From JACKCP01 sp034007295 (GTDB taxonomy: Bacteria; Desulfobacterota; Desulfobacteria; Desulfobacterales; JACKCP01): a stretch of DNA of 64,000 nucleotides. Below the pieces are notes generated by a model. It searched no databases. It was not told the origin of the DNA and worked only from the letters and a program-made list of their open reading frames with translations. Below are positions 59,341 to 64,000 of the stretch, piece after piece (position 1 is the first letter of the stretch; each line of letters begins with the position of its first letter). The stretch lies in NCBI GenBank assembly GCA_034007295.1, contig JAVERC010000014.1, positions 1 through 64,000 of the forward strand. Reading direction: 5' to 3'. Made by a program: the position numbers and the translations under genes.

Positions 59341-60024
59341 TTATCTCACTTCCGGCCATGGAAGTTTTGAAAAAGGATTTTGGTCAAGATAACTAGTAAT
59401 TTCAAGTTCACCTAAACTGTTTAAAAATGCTATTTCAGGAAGTTTAATACTTTTTTTTGCTCCTCCTACGCCTACAACATCATTGATTTGTATTTGGGAA
59501 GGTCTGAAATCCAGTGCAAATATAACGGATTTATTATCTTTTTTTTGGCCGGCAATGGCCGTGCCGCATAAAGCTCCAAGAATTATAATGTCTCCGCCGG
59601 CAATGACTTCAGCCCCAGGGTTGACATCACCATAAATTATAAGGTGTTTTGAAGCATCGATTTTTTGTCCCGATCTTACCCTTCCGGTAATCATTAAGAC
59701 TTCACTTTTAGAATTTTTCCACCCTCTTTCAACTTCTCTGGTGCGTACCCTTTGTTTTAGTTCTGCCTTTATTGTTTTATGATTTTTAAAAGGTTTAACA
59801 GATTCTACAAAAAATTTGTCTTTTAAAAAAGGAAAAAGCTCTTCTGTAAATTCATAGTCCTCAGATTCAGAGTCAATATAGATATGAGCACCTTTAATAA
59901 GATGGCTTAAAGGAATAAGTGTCTGAGAAACTTCGTCAAACAGATTTTTTTTAGAAATACTCTTATCAAGTATAAGCCGGAATCCATCGCCAACTCCCTT
60001 GATAGTTACTGATTTTTCAGCCAT
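59341..60024 (-). CDS. minC: Septum-site inhibitor MinC
   Basis: 227 residues: N-terminal FtsZ-inhibiting domain (VTIKGVGDGFRLILDKSISK at 6-25), a Lys/Arg-rich linker (KAELKQRVRTREVERGW), and the C-terminal beta-helix (GRVRSGQKI, GDVNPGAEVIAGGDIIILG, ALCGTAIAGQ) which binds MinD. First gene of minCDE, 175 bases beyond alr on the same strand. Confidence 0.94.
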   Translation of the reverse strand: MAEKSVTIKGVGDGFRLILDKSISKKNLFDEVSQTLIPLSHLIKGAHIYIDSESEDYEFTEELFPFLKDKFFVESVKPFKNHKTIKAELKQRVRTREVERGWKNSKSEVLMITGRVRSGQKIDASKHLIIYGDVNPGAEVIAGGDIIILGALCGTAIAGQKKDNKSVIFALDFRPSQIQINDVVGVGGAKKSIKLPEIAFLNSLGELEITSYLDQNPFSKLPWPEVR

Positions 60025-60120
60025 TATTAAGCCTTTTTTTGGATAAGTTCCCTGAAAATTTAAAAAAACAGAAATTTGGGTATCATGACTTTATAAAAAA
60101 AAGGAGTTAATGTGTCAAGA

Positions 60121-60199
60121 TGAGTGTATATTAAACTTGAAATCAAATCTTTCAAAGATTACAATTTTTAAATTTAAAAATATAATACACTCAATTCAA
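60121..60199. repeat. Palindromic element, family 2-like
   Basis: TGAGTGTATA (60121-60130) and TATAATACACTCA (60181-60193) pair with one insertion; the right half AAAAATATAATACACTCAATTCAATT resembles the family-2 right arm. It ends directly at the alr stop codon. It may terminate alr transcripts, but then minCDE would need its own promoter. Confidence 0.5.
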
Positions 60200-61315
60200 T
60201 TATACATAAACTCTTTTAGCCCTTGAAGTAAGTGAAGACACAATTTCATAATTTATTGTTCCTGTTTTTTGTGCGTGATAATCTGCTGTTATGATTTTAT
60301 CTGTGAAAATTACTGCATAATCGCCTGGATTAACATTTTCAATTTCTGTTACATCTGCGACACAAAGGTCCATGCAGATCCTGCCTCTTACCGGAGCTTT
60401 TTTGCCGTTAATTAAAAAATCTGTTTTTGATGAAAGAAGTCTTGAAAATCCGTCTGCATAGCCAAGTGTAATTGTGGCGAGTTTTGAATTTTTTTCAGCT
60501 TTCCATGTTCTACCGTAGCTTACATAACTCCCTTTTTTAACATTTTTGACCTGTACTATTCTTGCTTTTAAGGTCATTGCCGGAAAAAGCTCAACTATTG
60601 ATCTGTCAACTTCAGGGGATGGATACAGCCCGTAAATTGCAATACCAGGTCTTACCAGTGAATTTCTTGATTCTTTGATGTTCATAAGTCCGGCACTGTT
60701 TGCACAGTGGTAAAAATTGAAGCCGATTTTTTTTTGTTCCAGTTTTTTTATGACAGAGCTGAATTTATTCATTTGAAAATGCGCATACTCAAGGTCTTTT
60801 TCGTCTGCTGTTGCAAAATGGGTAAAAATCCCAACTGGTTCAATGTTTTCAAGTGCTTTTATTTTTGTTACTTGTGCTTCAATCTGATCCTCATCTCCAC
60901 TAATTCCGACTCTGCCCATTCCTGTGTCAATTTTGATGTGAACCCTGATTTTTTTGTTTATTTCCTTTGCCTTTGATGAAACAAGCCTTGCTGTTTCATA
61001 ATCATATACTGAAACTTCAATATTATTTTCACAGATTTCATTTATCATGCCTTCGCATGGATATCCAAGGGTCAGAATTGGGCAGCTTATTTTGTCTGCC
61101 CTTAATTTAAGTGCCTCTTCAGCCCTTGCAACACCAAGAACCGAAGCTCCGCTTTCAAGTGCTTTTTTACCGACTTCAACTGAGCCGTGGCCGTATCCGT
61201 CTGCCTTTACAACTGCCATCAATGATGTGTTTTTGCCGGCAAGGATTTTAAGGTTTTTTACATTCTGTCCTATTTTATCCAGGTTTACTTCTGCAATAAT
61301 ATCGTTTTTGTTCAT
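60200..61315 (-). CDS. alr: Alanine racemase
   Basis: PLP enzyme converting L- to D-alanine for peptidoglycan, 371 residues. PLP-lysine motif AVVKADGYGHGSVEVG (near 34-49), HIKIDTGMGRVG, FTHFATAD, HCANSAG, RPGIAIYGLYP, and the C-terminal catalytic Tyr in SYVSYGRTW with GRICMDLCVADVT. The ATG at 61315 (MNKNDIIAEVNLDKIG), with GGAA 6 bases ahead, is preferred to one four codons earlier (61327). It stands upstream of minCDE on the same strand. Confidence 0.94.
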   Translation of the reverse strand: MNKNDIIAEVNLDKIGQNVKNLKILAGKNTSLMAVVKADGYGHGSVEVGKKALESGASVLGVARAEEALKLRADKISCPILTLGYPCEGMINEICENNIEVSVYDYETARLVSSKAKEINKKIRVHIKIDTGMGRVGISGDEDQIEAQVTKIKALENIEPVGIFTHFATADEKDLEYAHFQMNKFSSVIKKLEQKKIGFNFYHCANSAGLMNIKESRNSLVRPGIAIYGLYPSPEVDRSIVELFPAMTLKARIVQVKNVKKGSYVSYGRTWKAEKNSKLATITLGYADGFSRLLSSKTDFLINGKKAPVRGRICMDLCVADVTEIENVNPGDYAVIFTDKIITADYHAQKTGTINYEIVSSLTSRAKRVYV

Positions 61316-61327
61316 GGCTGGTTCCAT

Positions 61328-61779
61328 TGGTTTCAGTTAAAACAATAATGGCAATTTTCAATTTTTGCGGAATATATGTCAATGATTTAATTGAATAGAT
61401 TGTATCTTATATTTGATGATAACTTTTTGTGGTGTTGTTTTTACTTAACGTCTGCCAGAAAGAAGAGAAAAGAAACAGGATATAATACTTTATAGAAAAA
61501 GGAGTTAAATCAATTACTGCAGAGGTTTGTGTTTGCCGGATGTTTTCTCAATCTGTGTTCCTGGAAATCAGTGGCTATGGCCATAATGGCCATGAGTGTG
61601 GAAAGTATCTGAGCTGCACGAACATCTTGATAAAGGTCTCTCTTATCAAAAAAATCTGCAATCATGAATCAATCGGTTTAAGTGCATGATTGCAGATTTT
61701 ATTTTTATATATGCTTTTTTTTGTCTTTAGAAATTTAAAATTTATTCTCTTTTGCAGATCATTAAATTTTTTCTAAAGA
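61328..61779. other. 452-bp intergenic region, possible gene remnant
   Basis: Between alr and the Fe-alcohol dehydrogenase gene. Positions about 61510-61690 can be read on the plus strand as a short open stretch (SGYGHNGHECGKYLSC) with no start of note; it may be a decayed coding fragment or untranslated RNA. A near-copy of TATAATACTTTATAGAAAAAG (61481-61501 and on to GGAGTTAA) is found on the other side of alr at 60081-60110. The terminator at 61653-61698 is listed separately. Confidence 0.35.
61653..61698. terminator. Bidirectional terminator beyond the Fe-alcohol dehydrogenase gene
   Basis: Perfect 14-bp arms AATCTGCAATCATG (61653-61666) and CATGATTGCAGATT (61685-61698) around an 18-base loop. 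On the minus strand it is followed by TTTTTTGAT and serves the gene ending at 61780; on the plus strand by TTTATTTTTA. Confidence 0.85.
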
Positions 61780-62946
61780 TTACATTGCTGTCTGTAAAAT
61801 CTTAAGGCTTATTTCAGGTGTAATATCCTGAGTTTCAGAAAGAGCTGTCATACCGTGTGCCTTAAGCTGTTCTACTACATCAGAAAGCTGTTCTTCCTTA
61901 ACTCCATATTCTGAAAGCCTGGTTTTAATTCCAAGGCTTTCAAAAAATCCTCTGGTTCTTTCTATTGCAAGATTAATCTTTTTATTCTGGTCAGTCTCTT
62001 CTATATTCCAGATACGCTCAGCATACTGGATAAGTTTTTCACGCTTCTGATCACGCCTTACCTCCATAAGTGCAGGGTAAACAACTGCAAGGGTCTGCCC
62101 GTGATCTATTCCAAACATTGCAGTAAGTTCGTGGCCTATCATATGTGTTGCCCAATCCTGTGGAACTCCGGCTGCAATTATTCCGTTCAATGCCATTGTG
62201 GCACTCCACATGTGGTTTGCCCTTGCATCATAGTTTTCAGGTTCGTTTACAGATGTTTCCCCTGTTTCTATGAGAGTATGAAGAATACCTTCTGCCCATC
62301 TGTCCTGAACCCTTGCATCAACAGGATATGTTATATACTGCTCTAATGTGTGAATAAATGCATCTGCAATTCCGTTTGCAACCTGAATTTTGGGCAAAGT
62401 AAATGTATAGGTCGGGTCAAGCACGGAAAAAACAGGGAATGCAAGGGGACTCATCACAGGAAATTTACCGTGGTTATAGGTTATTACAGCACCGCTGTTC
62501 ATTTCGGAACCTGTTGCAGGAAGAGTAAGTACTGAACCAAGGGGAACTGCCTTTTTTACAGTTTCCGAAGTTATTGGCATGAATCCGAATTTTAAAAGAT
62601 CTGTTTCATCTCCTTCATAATATGAAGCAAGAGAAATAAATTTGGTTCCGTCAATAACCGAACCTCCTCCTATTGCAAGAATAAAATCAATTTTCTCTTT
62701 TCTTACAATTTCAACAGCCTTCATAAGTGTTTCAAAATTCGGATTTGGTTCTATTCCTGAAAATTCGAAAACAGTATTTGATTTTAAAACCGATTTTGCC
62801 TTGTCAATAATTCCGTTTTTTTTGGCGCTTCCGCCTCCGTATGTAATCAAAACCTTTGCATCTTTTGGGATAAGGCTTCCCATTTCTTCTATTTTATCTT
62901 TTCCGAAAAGTATTCTTGTTGGATTGTAAAAATCAAAATTAAACAT
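61780..62946 (-). CDS. Iron-containing alcohol dehydrogenase (YqhD/BdhA type)
   Basis: 388 residues of the group III (Fe/Zn) alcohol dehydrogenases. The opening FNFDFYNPTRILFGKDKIEE, the NAD(P) loop ITYGGGSAKKNG (near 34-45) and ILAIGGGSVIDGTKF (near 90-104) match YqhD/butanol dehydrogenase. Metal ligands are in NGIADAFIHTLEQY (Asp and first His) and HMIGHELTAMFGIDHGQTLA (two His). The GGGS nucleotide loop of this branch usually goes with NADPH. Probably reduces aldehydes to alcohols, which fits the aldo/keto reductase encoded just upstream. Confidence 0.92.
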   Translation of the reverse strand: MFNFDFYNPTRILFGKDKIEEMGSLIPKDAKVLITYGGGSAKKNGIIDKAKSVLKSNTVFEFSGIEPNPNFETLMKAVEIVRKEKIDFILAIGGGSVIDGTKFISLASYYEGDETDLLKFGFMPITSETVKKAVPLGSVLTLPATGSEMNSGAVITYNHGKFPVMSPLAFPVFSVLDPTYTFTLPKIQVANGIADAFIHTLEQYITYPVDARVQDRWAEGILHTLIETGETSVNEPENYDARANHMWSATMALNGIIAAGVPQDWATHMIGHELTAMFGIDHGQTLAVVYPALMEVRRDQKREKLIQYAERIWNIEETDQNKKINLAIERTRGFFESLGIKTRLSEYGVKEEQLSDVVEQLKAHGMTALSETQDITPEISLKILQTAM

Positions 62947-62969
62947 TTATAATTTTCCTTTATAGTTTT

Positions 62970-63965
62970 TTAATTTTTAACCATTTTCTGCAGTGCTTCT
63001 GGATAACGATCACCAATTATATCAATTTTTGAAACCGCATCTTTTATTTTCTGCAGATCATCTTTATTTAGCTTTATATTCGCTGATCCAATATTTTCTT
63101 CAAGGCGGCCGGGGTTTGTTGTTCCGGGAATGGGGACAATATAATCTCTTTGCGCCAGAAGCCAGGCCAGAGAAATCTGGGCTGGTGTTGCATTTTTTTC
63201 TGCTGCAATTGTCTTTATAATCTCTACAAGAGCCATATTGGCTTTTCTTGCCTCTTTAGCAAAACGGGGCAGAGTGTTTCTGAAGTCGTTTTCATCAAAC
63301 TTAGTATTTTCATTTATTTTACCGCTAAGAAAGCCTCTTCCAATTGGACTGAAAGGAACAAGACCTATTTCAAGTTCGTCCAGCAGCGGAATAAGTTCTT
63401 TTTCCGGCTCTCTCCACATTAATGAATATTCGTTTTGAACAGCTGTAACAGGCAAAACTGCATGGGCTTTTCTTATTGTTTCAATTCCTGGCTCTGACAG
63501 ACCAAAATGCTTTACTTTCCCTTCTTTTATAAGATCTTTTACTGTTCCTGCAACATCTTCAATAGGTACATCGGGATCTACCCTGTGCTGATAAAAAAGA
63601 TCTATTGCCTCAATTTTAAGCCTTTTAAGAGAAGCTTCTGCAACCTCTTTTATATGTTCTGGACGGCTGTCAAGCCCATCCCATCCTGGTGTTCCATCGG
63701 TTTTTAATTTAAATCCGAACTTTGTTGCTATTGAAATTTTATCATGAAAGGAATGAAGAGCACGTCCAAGAAGCTCTTCGTTTGTGTAAGGTCCGTAAAC
63801 TTCAGCTGTATCAAAAAAAGTAATTCCAAGATCCACGGCCTTATGAAGCAGGTCTGTCATTTTATTGATGTCCGATGGAAGACCATATGCAAAGCTCATA
63901 CTCATACAGCCAAGTCCAAGAGCTGAAACTGTAAGTCCGTTTTTTCCTAGTTTACGATTCTTCAT
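62970..63965 (-). CDS. Aldo/keto reductase
   Basis: 331-residue NADPH-dependent (alpha/beta)8 barrel enzyme. The catalytic tetrad is visible: Asp in TFFDTAEVYG, Tyr in the same motif, Lys in ISIATKFGFKL and His in FYQHRVDPDVP. LGLGCMSMSFAYG near the start and VPIPGTTNPGRLEENIGSAN near the end are typical of the AKR13/YakC-like group. AAGGAACC lies ahead of the ATG. The Fe-alcohol dehydrogenase gene starts 23 bases beyond its stop, so both reductases are likely co-expressed, perhaps against reactive aldehydes. Confidence 0.92.
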   Translation of the reverse strand: MKNRKLGKNGLTVSALGLGCMSMSFAYGLPSDINKMTDLLHKAVDLGITFFDTAEVYGPYTNEELLGRALHSFHDKISIATKFGFKLKTDGTPGWDGLDSRPEHIKEVAEASLKRLKIEAIDLFYQHRVDPDVPIEDVAGTVKDLIKEGKVKHFGLSEPGIETIRKAHAVLPVTAVQNEYSLMWREPEKELIPLLDELEIGLVPFSPIGRGFLSGKINENTKFDENDFRNTLPRFAKEARKANMALVEIIKTIAAEKNATPAQISLAWLLAQRDYIVPIPGTTNPGRLEENIGSANIKLNKDDLQKIKDAVSKIDIIGDRYPEALQKMVKN

Positions 63966-64000
63966 GTTTGGTTCCTTTTTTGTTTTTATTCATATTTTTT

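Noticed and set aside
59303..59359. MinD start at the ATG 59359
   Set aside because: It would add 19 residues not found in MinD proteins and overlap minC; the TTG at 59302 has a good ribosome site and gives the usual N-terminus.
1..64000. tRNA or rRNA genes
   Set aside because: Scanning for TTCGAATC-type T-arms with matching acceptor stems gave nothing convincing on either strand; no 16S/23S-like segments are seen.

Overview
The window is an AT-rich stretch from a dissimilatory sulfate-reducing bacterium, most likely a member of the Desulfobacterota (Desulfobacterales-like). The diagnosis rests on two dsr loci about 8 kb apart: dsrA-dsrB-dsrD-dsrN(cobB) at 35.4-39.7 kb and the membrane complex dsrM-K-J-O-P at 47.5-52.5 kb. 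A UGA-containing peroxiredoxin with a SECIS-like hairpin and an orange-protein-type (NifX/MinD/DUF134) cluster fit the same lineage. Genus cannot be fixed from the sequence alone.

Layout. 0-2 kb: edge-truncated hypothetical gene, MFS transporter, pyrE. 2.4-6.8 kb: cell-envelope operon ftsE-ftsX-envC-like-ctp. 6.8-16.4 kb: chemoreceptor, SRPBCC-like protein, LolA-like exported protein, acyl-CoA ligase, transketolase, radical SAM protein. 16.5-25.3 kb: complete nitrogen-control block glnE, then glnD-glnB-amtB-glnA behind a textbook sigma-54 promoter. 25.6-34.1 kb: single-domain response regulator, Na+/Ca2+-type antiporter, MscS-family channel, SulP anion transporter, DUF1015 protein, dapA. 34.4-39.7 kb: TPR protein followed by dsrABDN. 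40.0-42.0 kb: selenocysteine peroxiredoxin and tatAC. 42.1-46.6 kb: TIM-barrel protein, hybrid histidine kinase, and a YcaO/DUF4405 pair on the other strand. 46.8-52.5 kb: RsbRD-N protein with its own promoter and terminator, then dsrMKJOP. 52.5-56.5 kb: minus-strand cluster DUF134-NifX-MinD-MinD-NifX-MBL hydrolase. 56.6-64 kb: HD protein with a Cys-rich partner, minCDE, alr, Fe-alcohol dehydrogenase, aldo/keto reductase.

How the parts work together. DsrAB reduces sulfite, DsrD is known as its activator, DsrN is thought to serve siroheme amidation, and DsrMKJOP links the menaquinone pool and periplasm to the cytoplasmic sulfur pathway (via DsrC, which is not in this window). TatAC can export the twin-arginine DsrO encoded 8 kb away. 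GlnD modifies PII (Tyr51 present), PII would gate AmtB, and GlnE would adenylylate GlnA (Tyr398 present), so sensor, transporter, enzyme and both modifying enzymes are together. FtsEX, the EnvC-like factor, MinCDE and possibly the Orp-like cluster all concern division.

Non-coding structure is unusually visible. One dispersed intergenic repeat family (about 147 bp when full length, at least seven copies including a tandem pair) and a second family of palindromic elements ending in a CGCTCAATTTAGGT-like arm occupy many gaps. Several bidirectional terminators, three good sigma-70 promoters, a sigma-54 promoter and an 18-bp operator-like palindrome in front of the DUF134 gene can be read directly. 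No tRNA, rRNA, CRISPR array or intact insertion sequence was found.
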